This document shows, in pieces, positions 8,435 through 16,858 of a stretch of 64,000 bases of DNA. Within the stretch, counting starts at the first letter, position 1. Every line of letters starts with the position of its first letter. This DNA is from Rhodospirillales bacterium (lineage in GTDB: Bacteria; Pseudomonadota; Alphaproteobacteria; Rhodospirillales; Casp-alpha2): assembly GCA_017644185.1 (NCBI GenBank), contig JAEPMA010000001.1, forward strand, positions 62,001 to 126,000, given 5' to 3'. A model generated the notes under the pieces. That model was not told the origin of the DNA, ran no database searches, and worked only from the letters and a program-made list of their open reading frames with translations. The position numbers and the translations under genes were made by a program.

Positions 8435-9064
8435 TCAGTCCATGCTGATGGTTATGTGTACGTTTTCAGGGGCGACCCCTGCGGCGTCGGCGATCAGGCG
8501 TTTTGCGTCTTCCACGACGTCCCTGAGCAGCCTGCCACCCGCGTCGTTCCGGTCCGGGATTCCCGTGGCTCTCCGGGGGGGAGGGGATGTTTCCGGCGGG
8601 CTGACTTCCGTACCTGCGGCGAGCCTGTATTCGGCCCAGCGCTCCATAAATCCGTGGCTTGCCTCCGACAGGTCGGAATCAAACCAGAGCGTCCGCGTCG
8701 TGTTGTTGCCTTTCGTGCGTGGATTACGCTCCAGCCACTGCCGGTATCCCTCCCTTGCGTCCTCGGCAGCCCTTGCAGACGGAACAAGAAAGGCAATAAC
8801 CCTCCCCGGGGTCCTTTCTGTCTCCGGCATGACGACCAGCAGCATGTCCGTTCCCTCGATGTTCACGGGAGCATCGACATCGGGGGAATCCGCCACAACC
8901 ATGAGAACATGATCGTTGCTGGTTCTGATCCGGACAGTCCTGCCATCCTGCATGGCGTAGATCATGGAGCGGCCACGGGACGGGACGCGCTCAAGAGGCT
9001 TCCCGTCCGCGGCCATTATATCGAGCCCAGCCTTTACGAGGTCCTTCCCGGGAATCTTTTCCAT
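8435..9064 (-). CDS. Uncharacterised protein, first gene of the GHKL ATPase operon
   Basis: 209 residues. The N-terminal half is beta-rich (RTVRIRTSNDHVLMVVAD, then TDMLLVVMPE) followed by AFLVPSARAAEDAREGYRQWL and the motif NNTTRTLWFD, resembling a small nuclease-like alpha/beta fold without obvious catalytic residues. A proline-rich linker leads to a C-terminal helix RLIADAAGVAPENVHI and a final strand. It is the promoter-proximal gene of the four-gene minus-strand operon and starts 27 bases from the palindrome at 9091-9111. No family is recognised with confidence. Confidence 0.5.
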   Translation of the reverse strand: MEKIPGKDLVKAGLDIMAADGKPLERVPSRGRSMIYAMQDGRTVRIRTSNDHVLMVVADSPDVDAPVNIEGTDMLLVVMPETERTPGRVIAFLVPSARAAEDAREGYRQWLERNPRTKGNNTTRTLWFDSDLSEASHGFMERWAEYRLAAGTEVSPPETSPPPRRATGIPDRNDAGGRLLRDVVEDAKRLIADAAGVAPENVHITISMD

Positions 9065-9090
9065 TTAAATAACCCTTATTCTATTTATAT

Positions 9091-9111
9091 ACCTTTATAC
9101 ATTATAAAGGT
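9091..9111. promoter_or_regulatory. Perfect 9-3-9 palindrome between divergent units (likely operator)
   Basis: ACCTTTATA and TATAAAGGT flank the 3-base centre CAT. The site is in the AT-rich gap between the minus-strand GHKL operon (start 9064) and the plus-strand restriction enzyme gene, where both promoters must lie. The perfect symmetry fits binding of a dimeric HTH regulator. The only HTH protein in this cluster is the methyltransferase N-terminus at 12400, so methylase-linked control is a possibility. Confidence 0.6.
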
Positions 9112-9293
9112 TGAGAAAACAATCCTTAAAATAGCTATAGCCTTTATTGGCTCTGATGCCTGCTCAGGCGCCGGTTTCCGTACCGTATGAAATGAGAGAA
9201 ACCTGCAACCCGCGGCTGTTTTCGTTGATGTGGTGCAGGTGCATAATCACCCAGCTGCTGAATCAATCCCGGGAATACGGTCCGGAGGCGGGA

Positions 9294-10658
9294 ATGAGAT
9301 TTTCGAAGATGTCCGAGCTGGCACGGCTGTTCAGGCAGCACGGCGTAGAGACGGTGTACATCAAGCATCTCTCGACGAAGCAGGACAACGAGAAGAACCA
9401 GATCTATCTGGGGGACGGTCTGGACAGCGTCACCAACCTGTTCCCGGCGAAGATCGGCGTGCGGCGGGCAAGCGAAAGCAGGAAAAAACGTCACTCCGAC
9501 GCTGGCGAGCACAAGCTCGAGGCGGAGATCCGGCTGTCGTGGATTGGCGACGATGGAGAGCTTTATCCTGCGCCCGGCACGCGGATCATCGACTATTTCC
9601 AGTATCCGGAAGTCAGAATGTCCGGCTTTCTTGCAGGCTGCAGGAATGCACCCGATGCGGTGCGCCGCCGCAAGCAGGCACAGTTCGGTAGACGGATACT
9701 GGCACTCGGCGCGACGTCTGACGGGCGGGTTCTCGGGCGGGTTCTGACGGAACGCGACGATCCGGTCGTAAAGGTTTTTCCCGATCTGCCCACGTATGCG
9801 CCGGCACCCGTTCTCAGGGTTCTCCTGACGCACGGCCGTATTGGCAGCAGCCCGGAGAAACTCCTGGTCACCGATCTGACCCGGATCGCAAAGGCGGGCT
9901 GGCATGACTCCCGGATCCTGAAAAGGTCCGTCGGCGAGGCGGAGCCGTTCCGCGGTTCGCAGGGGGCCGGATATACCCTTGAGGCCCTGCTTGGTGTTCC
10001 GGCAAATGCGGACAAGGCGCCGGACATATACGGGTTCGAGCTTAAATCATATGGGAGTTCCCGCCTCAGTCTCATGACGCCGACTCCGGATGGCGGATAC
10101 CAGGGTGAGCATACATTCCGGGAATTCATGGAGCGTTTCGGGCGGCCGGGCGCAAAGAACGACGGCAGCATCCGCTTCACCGGCACCCACCGTTTCGGCG
10201 AGATCAACAGGAAGACCGGGATGGGCCTGGTGATGGCCGGATACGATGCGGCAACAGGCGAATTCGCAAACGATCCGGACACCATAAGTGTGCAGTTACG
10301 GCATATGGAAAGCGGCGTTGTTGTCGCATCCTGGTCGCTCGAACACCTGGCCAACGCATGGAACGCAAAACATGCGGCTGCCTGCTACGTGCCGTCAGCG
10401 AAGTGCGACGCGCCGCCAGGGGAGCCGTACGACGCCCGGTACATGTATGGTCCCGTTGCGACAATCGGCGAAGGGACAGACGTCTGGAAACTGCTTCGCG
10501 CCATTGCCGCGGGCAGCGTTTACTACGATCCGGCTGATTCCATATATGCCGACGGCAGGGCCAAGGTGCGGCCCCAATGGCGGATCAATACACCCAGACT
10601 GGCACGGTCTCTGGAGCCCCTGTACAACCGTGTCCACGTGGTCAGCCTGGAGGGCTGA
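9294..10658 (+). CDS. MvaI/BcnI-family restriction endonuclease
   Basis: 454 residues from the ATG at 9294, which has GGAGG 6 bases upstream; a longer frame opens at 9147 but lacks a ribosome site. The C-terminal half carries the family core: GAGYTLEALLGV, then PDIYGFELKSY at about residue 245, giving the D-x4-E-x-K catalytic pattern of MvaI and BcnI, and SLMTPTPDGG after it. Those enzymes cut within CCWGG or CCSGG. The protein is longer than the usual roughly 250 residues because of an N-terminal domain of about 220 residues. It overlaps the vsr gene tail-to-tail by 17 bases. Target site is inference. Confidence 0.75.
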   Translation: MRFSKMSELARLFRQHGVETVYIKHLSTKQDNEKNQIYLGDGLDSVTNLFPAKIGVRRASESRKKRHSDAGEHKLEAEIRLSWIGDDGELYPAPGTRIIDYFQYPEVRMSGFLAGCRNAPDAVRRRKQAQFGRRILALGATSDGRVLGRVLTERDDPVVKVFPDLPTYAPAPVLRVLLTHGRIGSSPEKLLVTDLTRIAKAGWHDSRILKRSVGEAEPFRGSQGAGYTLEALLGVPANADKAPDIYGFELKSYGSSRLSLMTPTPDGGYQGEHTFREFMERFGRPGAKNDGSIRFTGTHRFGEINRKTGMGLVMAGYDAATGEFANDPDTISVQLRHMESGVVVASWSLEHLANAWNAKHAAACYVPSAKCDAPPGEPYDARYMYGPVATIGEGTDVWKLLRAIAAGSVYYDPADSIYADGRAKVRPQWRINTPRLARSLEPLYNRVHVVSLEG

Positions 10659-11106
10659 TCCCCCGGAGGACACCCTCATCGAGCCCGCTGTCGAGCCACT
10701 CTGCGGCCAGACGCACGGGTTCGCCGTCCGGCAGTCGCGTCTTTCCCCTGAGGGCGCATTCCCAGACAGTCAGGACTCGCCAGCCATCCTGCTGAAGCGC
10801 GTCAATGGCGCGCCGGTCATTCCTGCGGTTGGTTTCGATCTTGGCTTTCCAGAAACCGGTGCGTGTTTTCGGCAGGCGGAAAAGATGGCAGTCGTGTCCA
10901 TGCCAGTAGCACCCGTGCACAAATATGACGGCTTTCCGTCCGGGAAAGACGAGATCCGGTTTTCCGGGCAGGTTTCGGACGTGCAGCCGGTAACGGTATC
11001 CCAGACGGTGAAGTCCGGACCTGATCTGCAATTCGGGCCTGGTGTTCTTTCCCCGAATGCCGGACATCATCCGGCTCCGGACCTCTGGCGAGACGATGTC
11101 AGCCAA
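10642..11106 (-). CDS. vsr: Very short patch repair (Vsr) endonuclease
   Basis: 154 residues. Vsr nicks next to T:G mismatches that arise when 5-methylcytosine deaminates, so it accompanies C5-cytosine methylases. Family landmarks are present: SRMMSGIRGKNTRPE, then GKPDLVFPGRKAVIFVHGCYWHGHDC with catalytic Asp and His, and WKAKIETNRRND. I chose the TTG at 11106 because it overlaps the methyltransferase stop (TTGGCTGA) and makes the protein begin (M)ADIVSPE as Vsr proteins usually do. An in-frame ATG at 11178 would add 24 non-conserved residues inside the dcm gene. Confidence 0.88.
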   Translation of the reverse strand: MADIVSPEVRSRMMSGIRGKNTRPELQIRSGLHRLGYRYRLHVRNLPGKPDLVFPGRKAVIFVHGCYWHGHDCHLFRLPKTRTGFWKAKIETNRRNDRRAIDALQQDGWRVLTVWECALRGKTRLPDGEPVRLAAEWLDSGLDEGVLRGISPPG

Positions 11107-12400
11107 CGGCGCGCGGTTGCCGCGTCTCCGGGTCGACCTGTGGTTCGGCAGCAGCTTCGAAAAGCTCGCCGGGGTCAAGAATGCGGAGGATGTGCGGTCT
11201 CATGTAACGGGCAACTTCCTCGACGACCGGAACTGCGACCGAATTGCCGAACTGCTTGTAGGCCCGTGTATCGGAAACGGGTATTTCCATTCTCGTCTCA
11301 CGGTCAGGATCAAACCCCATGAGGCGGGCGCATTCACGCGGCGTCAGTCGGCGGGGGTTCCGGCCTTCCTGGGCAATCAGGATTTCGCTTCCGTCCTTGT
11401 AATAGCGCGCGGACAGCGTGCGCGCCTTCTGGTCTGGTGTGTTCAGGCCAAATCCGAACCCGTTGCCTGCCGCCCGATGCTTCTCGGCATAGCCGACCAG
11501 GTAGTTCCAGAGCTTGTCCGAGAGCGTGTACCGCTCGTCGACGACCGTGACCGGGCCGGATCCGTTGCCGGCGGTCTTCGTGTAGTGCTCTTCGGGTTCT
11601 TCATCCGGAGCATGGAGAATGTCTGCGAGCACCGGGCCGCTGTCAGGTTCCCTGAATTCGCGCGTATCAAAGTCAAACCCGGTATCCTCGCGGAAGCCGG
11701 CGATGAAAATGCGCTCCCGATGCTGGGGGACATATCCCTTCGCATCAATGACGCGCCAGCTGATGTGATAGCCGAGCTCATCCTCCAGAGCACCGCGGAT
11801 TGTCCTGAAAGTATCACCCTTGTTATGTCCCACCAGGTTCTTGACGTTTTCCAGCAGAAAAGCGGCGGGGCGGTGATGTTTGAGCACTCGCAGCACGTCA
11901 AAGAAGAGCGTTCCCTGCGTTTTGTCAGTAAATCCGTGCCCCCGTCCCAGCGACGTGAGTTTGGAGACGCCAGCAATGGAAAACGGCTGGCAGGGGAATC
12001 CCGCAAGCAGAACGTCATGTGACGGGATGTCTGTCACATCCACCTCTGTAATGTCCCCGGCGATCTCTTCCGTATCAGGGAAATTGGCCCTGTAAGTGCG
12101 CTGTGCGTAACTGTCCCATTCGCTGGTCCAGACACATCTGCCGCCGGCGCTTTCAAAGCCCCTGCGCATGCCGCCGATTCCGGCAAACAGGTCCACGAAT
12201 CTGAACGATGTCTCTGCGGGTCCGGTCGGGATCCTGGACCCCATCCGGTACCTGAGGGCGTCAAGGTAAACGCGTTTGGGCGTCGACCCGCCATCTTCCC
12301 AGCGACGAACCGTTTTCGGATCAACCTCGAGGACTGTTGCCGCTTCCTGAACGGAAAGGCCGAACTGCTCCCTTACGGTACGGAATTCGTTCTGGGCCAC
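11099..12400 (-). CDS. dcm: C5-cytosine DNA methyltransferase with N-terminal HTH
   Basis: 433 residues. Methylates cytosine C5 using S-adenosylmethionine. Motif I is FVDLFAGIGGMRRGFE, motif IV carries the catalytic Cys in AGFPCQPFS, motif VI is ENV, motif VIII is QHRER and motif X is YKQFGNSVAVPV. The first 55 residues form an XRE/MerR-like HTH (SVQEAATVLEVDPKTVRRWE), a feature of methylases such as M.SsoII and M.EcoRII that repress their own promoter. Its gene overlaps vsr, and the pair converges on the MvaI/BcnI-type enzyme, completing a type II restriction-modification set. Autoregulation through the inverted repeat at 12421-12441 is inferred. Confidence 0.93.
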   Translation of the reverse strand: MAQNEFRTVREQFGLSVQEAATVLEVDPKTVRRWEDGGSTPKRVYLDALRYRMGSRIPTGPAETSFRFVDLFAGIGGMRRGFESAGGRCVWTSEWDSYAQRTYRANFPDTEEIAGDITEVDVTDIPSHDVLLAGFPCQPFSIAGVSKLTSLGRGHGFTDKTQGTLFFDVLRVLKHHRPAAFLLENVKNLVGHNKGDTFRTIRGALEDELGYHISWRVIDAKGYVPQHRERIFIAGFREDTGFDFDTREFREPDSGPVLADILHAPDEEPEEHYTKTAGNGSGPVTVVDERYTLSDKLWNYLVGYAEKHRAAGNGFGFGLNTPDQKARTLSARYYKDGSEILIAQEGRNPRRLTPRECARLMGFDPDRETRMEIPVSDTRAYKQFGNSVAVPVVEEVARYMRPHILRILDPGELFEAAAEPQVDPETRQPRAVG

Positions 12401-12420
12401 GGCAAAAATTCTCCCGCTGG

Positions 12421-12441
12421 GACAAAAAAGGACATTTTGTC
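12421..12441. promoter_or_regulatory. Inverted repeat upstream of dcm (probable autoregulatory operator)
   Basis: GACAAAA at 12421-12427 and TTTTGTC at 12435-12441 form a 7-7-7 inverted repeat starting 20 bases before the methyltransferase ATG. Its position over the expected promoter and the HTH at the methylase N-terminus suggest self-repression. The remaining gap to 12688 shows no further gene. Confidence 0.5.
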
Positions 12442-12688
12442 ACTTATCCTACCTCGCGGGCTCCCAGTCAAGTGGCTTATGTTCCTATTATGTTCTAAAA
12501 TGCGCAATGTATTGGTGAAGAAGGGAAATCGTGAAGGCCTGGTTGGACGTCGCTCTGTCCGGCGTCCCGTTCCCGTACGAATGTTTTCTTAAAGTAGTAA
12601 TGGACACAAAACTTCAATAAAATGATGCAGGTTTCAGGGCGCTTCCGGTCTGGTCATGGAAGCCCTGCTGGAGAGGAGAGCCGCAGTG

Positions 12689-13888
12689 ATGAGACGTGCC
12701 TTTGCCTTCCTAGCCGCCTGCCTCGTTCTTGCCGTATCATATTCAGCGGGTTCGGATACTGTTGTTCCGTCCGATCGGGTCAGCAATCACGTGAACATCC
12801 GGTCCGAGCCAAGAGGTGAGCCGGCTGAAATCGTGGGACGCCTGAACAGGGGGGAGCGGGCCAGATTCCTCGGGTCGGTTCCTTACTGGTACCATGTTGA
12901 ACTCCCTTCCGGTGTGTCCGGTTACGTTTCCAAGAGCTGGACAACAAGAGAGCCCGATGCACCCGTTCCGGCTTCCGCTTCCGGCGGAACACTTGCGCTG
13001 CATTTTGTTGACGTGGGCCAGGGCGATGCGACACTGATCCAGTGTCCGGACGGGCAGACTATCCTGGTGGATGCAGGGTCAACGGACGGAAACGTCGAGC
13101 CGTCCGCTGTCCGTGATTACATTTCGGCAAACCTCGACCAGAACAGGCTCGGCCTCGATGTGCTGGTTGTAACCCATCCGGATGCAGACCATTTCAACCT
13201 TCTCCGGGACGTGCTGAACGGTATCACGGTCGGCCATATTTTCAGGACCGGCAAGCGTACGGACTATTATGACAGGAGCATCTGGGACTGGATGAACGAG
13301 GTTGCGCCTGATCGCGTGACCGATGTCGGGCCCTCCACGCATGATCGGGTCGGCACCCCCAACCCGGTTATGGCATGCGGAGATGCGGATGTCTGGATCC
13401 TCGCGGCTGGTGTCGAGGCGTCTTCGTCCCCAAAGAATGCCATGAGCATCGTGCTCATGATCCGCTACGGAGATTTTGAGGCCATTCTCACCGGAGACGC
13501 GACTTTTGACACGGAAGAGGTTGTCCTCGCCCGTTACGGGGCGGACTGGCTTGATGCCGACGTACTAAAGATCGGTCATCACGGAAGCTCGACCACATCG
13601 ACGTCGAAGGAGTGGGCGGAGACAGTCCGGCCGAAGCTGGCTGTTGCAAGCGCATCGTATGGAAACAGTTACGGCCATCCGCGTTGGACGGTCATTTCGC
13701 GCCTTGAGCCCTTTACGGAAGAAGCGGATCCGCACCCGATACGGTTTGCCAAGAAACCTGAGGGCAGGCGGCATTATTTCGTCGATGAGGATCAGTACCG
13801 TGAGGCAATTTATACCACAGCGGTTAACGGGACTGTTGTGGTGACCTCAAATGGCCAGGGTTTTGAGGTTAGGCAGTTTGCCCGGTAG
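12689..13888 (+). CDS. Exported SH3b + metallo-beta-lactamase-fold hydrolase (ComEC/Rec2 C-domain type)
   Basis: 399 residues from the ATG at 12689, preceded by GAGGAG; an ATG at 12656 adds 11 residues that break the signal peptide. Residues 1-22 are a signal peptide, about 30-90 a bacterial SH3 domain (NHVNIRSEPRGEPAEIVGRL), and about 105-390 an MBL fold with VTHPDADHFN (the THxDxDH metal site), GDATFDTEE and KIGHHGSSTT. The same MBL domain ends ComEC and acts on nucleic acids or related phosphodiesters. The protein therefore probably works in the periplasm. The cyclase-like gene follows 88 bases downstream on the same strand. Confidence 0.8.
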   Translation: MRRAFAFLAACLVLAVSYSAGSDTVVPSDRVSNHVNIRSEPRGEPAEIVGRLNRGERARFLGSVPYWYHVELPSGVSGYVSKSWTTREPDAPVPASASGGTLALHFVDVGQGDATLIQCPDGQTILVDAGSTDGNVEPSAVRDYISANLDQNRLGLDVLVVTHPDADHFNLLRDVLNGITVGHIFRTGKRTDYYDRSIWDWMNEVAPDRVTDVGPSTHDRVGTPNPVMACGDADVWILAAGVEASSSPKNAMSIVLMIRYGDFEAILTGDATFDTEEVVLARYGADWLDADVLKIGHHGSSTTSTSKEWAETVRPKLAVASASYGNSYGHPRWTVISRLEPFTEEADPHPIRFAKKPEGRRHYFVDEDQYREAIYTTAVNGTVVVTSNGQGFEVRQFAR

Positions 13889-13976
13889 ACTCGTGCGAAC
13901 TTCGCCGAGCCTGGGGTGCCCGGCTGTGGATGGCTCCATTCCTGAGACGGCAGTCCCTTGTTGCCCAAGGTGATAG

Positions 13977-14786
13977 ATGACATACGAGGACAAGTTCGTT
14001 GCCTTTGTCGACATACTGGGTTTCAGCAATCTGGTCGAGAAATCTGCGGCGGAGGATGATCCTGAGTCCATCCGGCGCCTGATTGGCAGGCTGGCCGGCA
14101 GGCGTGATATTGACCTGTACCGGATAGACGGTCCGGAAATCTGTCCCGGTTCATCAAAGGTGAGCAATGACGTCGGCATGCGGATATCTCAGGTATCCGA
14201 CTGCGTCATCGTTTCGGCTGAAATATCGCCTGCCGGCGCCGTCAACATCATCAACTACTGCCGCAAGATTGCCGAGCGGCTGCTGCTCCGTGAAGTGGCA
14301 TTGTGCCAGGGATATCTGACACGTGGAAAGATGTTTCACGAAGACATGACGTTCTTTGGCCCGGGATATCAGGCGGCAGTGGCAGGTGAGAAGAATGCTG
14401 CGGGCATTGTCTGGAACGGCGAAATGCTGGGAACCCCTTTTGTGGAAATTGACCGTGCTGTCATCTCTTACATTGAGGCTGAAGGGGACAGCTGTGTTCG
14501 GGAGATGACTGAAAGAATAACAATCAGCAACGGGTCTGAGACCTATCTCTCGCCCTACGGTGTATTCGACCGTATGGCTGACTGGGCCTGCGATCCGGCA
14601 AAATCTCGGCAGGAGATTGACGGCGAAATCCGGATGGCGGAAAACGTGATCGACAAACTGGAAAAACAGCTTTTGGCTTCGAAACCCGCCGGTCCACGGG
14701 CAGAAAAGAAACTCCAGATCTGTCTCGAAGAACTGGCCAACGCCAGAATCCGTCTCGCGGATGCCCGAACAATGTTCCTGCGTTAG
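13977..14786 (+). CDS. Class III nucleotidyl-cyclase-like protein
   Basis: 269 residues. The opening FVAFVDILGFSNLVEK matches the first metal-binding aspartate segment of class III adenylate/guanylate cyclases (FxDIxGFT), and VSDCVIVSAEI about 75 residues on fits the second aspartate strand. A substrate-selecting region and a long C-terminal coiled coil (about 215-265) follow. Similar FVDILGFS proteins are common, uncharacterised and often found in defence islands; Pycsar cyclases share this fold. Whether this one still makes a cyclic nucleotide cannot be told. It converges on the minus-strand operon, overlapping its last gene by 4 bases. Confidence 0.55.
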   Translation: MTYEDKFVAFVDILGFSNLVEKSAAEDDPESIRRLIGRLAGRRDIDLYRIDGPEICPGSSKVSNDVGMRISQVSDCVIVSAEISPAGAVNIINYCRKIAERLLLREVALCQGYLTRGKMFHEDMTFFGPGYQAAVAGEKNAAGIVWNGEMLGTPFVEIDRAVISYIEAEGDSCVREMTERITISNGSETYLSPYGVFDRMADWACDPAKSRQEIDGEIRMAENVIDKLEKQLLASKPAGPRAEKKLQICLEELANARIRLADARTMFLR

Positions 14787-16858
14787 GAAGACGGCGCCTG
14801 CTGCCGGCACCACGCAAGAGTCTTCCTGAGGCTTTCGAGTTCCTGCGGGGACAGACGCGCGGCACCCCCGTCCCTTTCATGCCATTTGAGAAGCTCCCCC
14901 AGAAACACGTCGAGCGACGGACGGGAGTTCCCGAATGCGGACCTGATCACTTCCGGGTCAGCTCCGTTTAGCCTGAGCATTCCGATAACACCGGCAATTC
15001 CCGCTGCGTCACCGCCGAGGTGAGAGAGAACCTGAGAGTATACGGCCTGCTCATCAACAGGCTGATTACCGGTTCGTAAAGCATGTGGCAGTCGGGCGGC
15101 ATGCAGGTGTGCAATGCGCCACCAGTCCCTGTAATTCAGTGAGGATTGTCCAATCACCTCCGGCACAATGGAGTTCCAGACCGCCAGCCACATCGGAAAA
15201 GCCCGGTCCACGGTTACATCAATGTGCGGGTCCAGCATCCAGTCGACTGCACCTGTTGCCACGGTAGCGAGGAACTGGCTGGGTGTATCCGCACGGGCGT
15301 CATCGGTATGGCGAAATTCTCTTGATCGTCGGCGTTGCTGTGCAAGGCCGCTCCACATCGAGCAAAACCAGCTTTCCGGATCCTTCGAACTCGCCAGAAG
15401 AAGTGAGATCTGGTGCTGGCGCCAGTCAGGCAAAACGGGTTGACCGTACACGCGCAGTCCCCAGTCCCGGCGGAGGAGAACTTCCTCCAGAAATCGTTCA
15501 AGTTCGCCGGACCCGGCATCTCCATCTGGAGTACGGCAGAGGCACGCCGCCAGAAGGGCGTCCGATGCGTTTGGTCTCCAGGGGTCCGTGTCCTCCAGAT
15601 CCCCGGTGCCTCGCTCTGCCATCCCGTGAAGACTGTTGCGGGATACTCTGCTGATTCCGCGAACCTGCAGAATCTCGCCGAGATCAACGCCTGTGGCTGT
15701 AAGCGCTTCAGCGAGCAGCTCGCAGGTCAGCCGGAAGGGCGCCCAGCGTCCGGGCCGGCTCGAGGAGCGAATGGCATCGTTTCTTACAAGTTCGCAGAGC
15801 CAGGAGATGCCGAGTGGTCTGAAGTCAGCCCTTTCGGTCAGGATGCCAACCATACGGGCAAGCATGGGCCGCGCTTCCTCGGCCTCGAATTGTTCGGATA
15901 CTTCCTGGCGCGGTTCTTCGAATGTGGGTTGGACAACGACCTGGTGGAGCGACTCAATATGGTTGATTGCCGCTTCAAGCATGAGGCCGGCGGAGATCGC
16001 TCTGGTCCATTCAGGTGTTTCTTCAGCGGTGAACGTAGGTGGTGCTGCTGCAAGAAGAGAGAGGATTTCGTCGAAATCATGATAGATGCGGCTCGACCCG
16101 AGTATTGCGCGGGCCATGCCAGGCGACTTCAGGCTGTCAATGATTTCAAGGAAACTCCTGCGGTTCACGCCTCTGAGTGCATGCAGTGAATGCAGATGTT
16201 CGGGGCTTATGAACTCGAAGCCGCGGATTTGATCCCATATTGCTGTCGGGTCTTCGGTGTTCAGCCAGTCTTCACGGATCCGCCGGTACAGTTCAGCTTC
16301 CTGTCTGTGTATGTGACCTTCGGGATTTTTTGATGCGGCGCCTGCAGCTTCCGAGAACAGGGTAAGGAGGTGTTGTTCGTTTTCAGCAGAACGGGCGCGG
16401 GATTCGAGATGCCGTTGATACGCTTCGTACCCGATTTGTGAAAGAAAGGTATCAACGAGCTCCCAGGCATTGCGGAACCCGTCGACAGAGCAGTCCGCGC
16501 TTGTCACGATCTCCGCGAGTGCCTGTCCGAATATCCATTTTGCGGCGTCAACTTCTACGCCTTCCTCATGTGAGAACACGAGCTCGACCTGCTCCCGGAT
16601 TTTTACCGGTACGTCTGGCGCCTCGCTGGCCAGGAATTCGGAAACGGGAGCTGTGTTAAGAAGGTTCTGGATAAAGTCCCGGCAAGAGCTTTCGACGTCA
16701 CGTTTTCGTTCTGAGAGGGTATGAAGAGACCATTCAACGAGGGCGGCCCGCAACTGATCTGCCCATGTTTCTTTTTCGATTTTTTGCGCATGGATTATCG
16801 ATCTCGCAATGCGGTGGTGGAGGGCGTTGTTCTCTTCAAGGCGATGGTCGATCGTCAT
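14783..16858 (-). CDS. Large uncharacterised helical protein, last gene of a three-gene operon
   Basis: 691 residues, almost entirely predicted helix from its heptad-like hydrophobic pattern, rich in Glu, Arg and Leu and without membrane segments or a P-loop. Landmarks include the N-terminal WSLHTLSERKRDVESSCRDF, a central ISWLCELVRNDAIRSSSRPG and tryptophan-rich stretches such as SWFCSMWSGLAQQRRR. I recognise no family. It overlaps the upstream PLD-like gene by 4 bases (ATGA) and that one overlaps the next, so three proteins are made as a unit. A helical-repeat scaffold or sensor is the most natural guess. Confidence 0.5.
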   Translation of the reverse strand: MTIDHRLEENNALHHRIARSIIHAQKIEKETWADQLRAALVEWSLHTLSERKRDVESSCRDFIQNLLNTAPVSEFLASEAPDVPVKIREQVELVFSHEEGVEVDAAKWIFGQALAEIVTSADCSVDGFRNAWELVDTFLSQIGYEAYQRHLESRARSAENEQHLLTLFSEAAGAASKNPEGHIHRQEAELYRRIREDWLNTEDPTAIWDQIRGFEFISPEHLHSLHALRGVNRRSFLEIIDSLKSPGMARAILGSSRIYHDFDEILSLLAAAPPTFTAEETPEWTRAISAGLMLEAAINHIESLHQVVVQPTFEEPRQEVSEQFEAEEARPMLARMVGILTERADFRPLGISWLCELVRNDAIRSSSRPGRWAPFRLTCELLAEALTATGVDLGEILQVRGISRVSRNSLHGMAERGTGDLEDTDPWRPNASDALLAACLCRTPDGDAGSGELERFLEEVLLRRDWGLRVYGQPVLPDWRQHQISLLLASSKDPESWFCSMWSGLAQQRRRSREFRHTDDARADTPSQFLATVATGAVDWMLDPHIDVTVDRAFPMWLAVWNSIVPEVIGQSSLNYRDWWRIAHLHAARLPHALRTGNQPVDEQAVYSQVLSHLGGDAAGIAGVIGMLRLNGADPEVIRSAFGNSRPSLDVFLGELLKWHERDGGAARLSPQELESLRKTLAWCRQQAPSS

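Noticed and set aside
8009..9190. 393-residue plus-strand frame
   Set aside because: Lies opposite the GHKL and following genes and has no domain; it would also span the operator.
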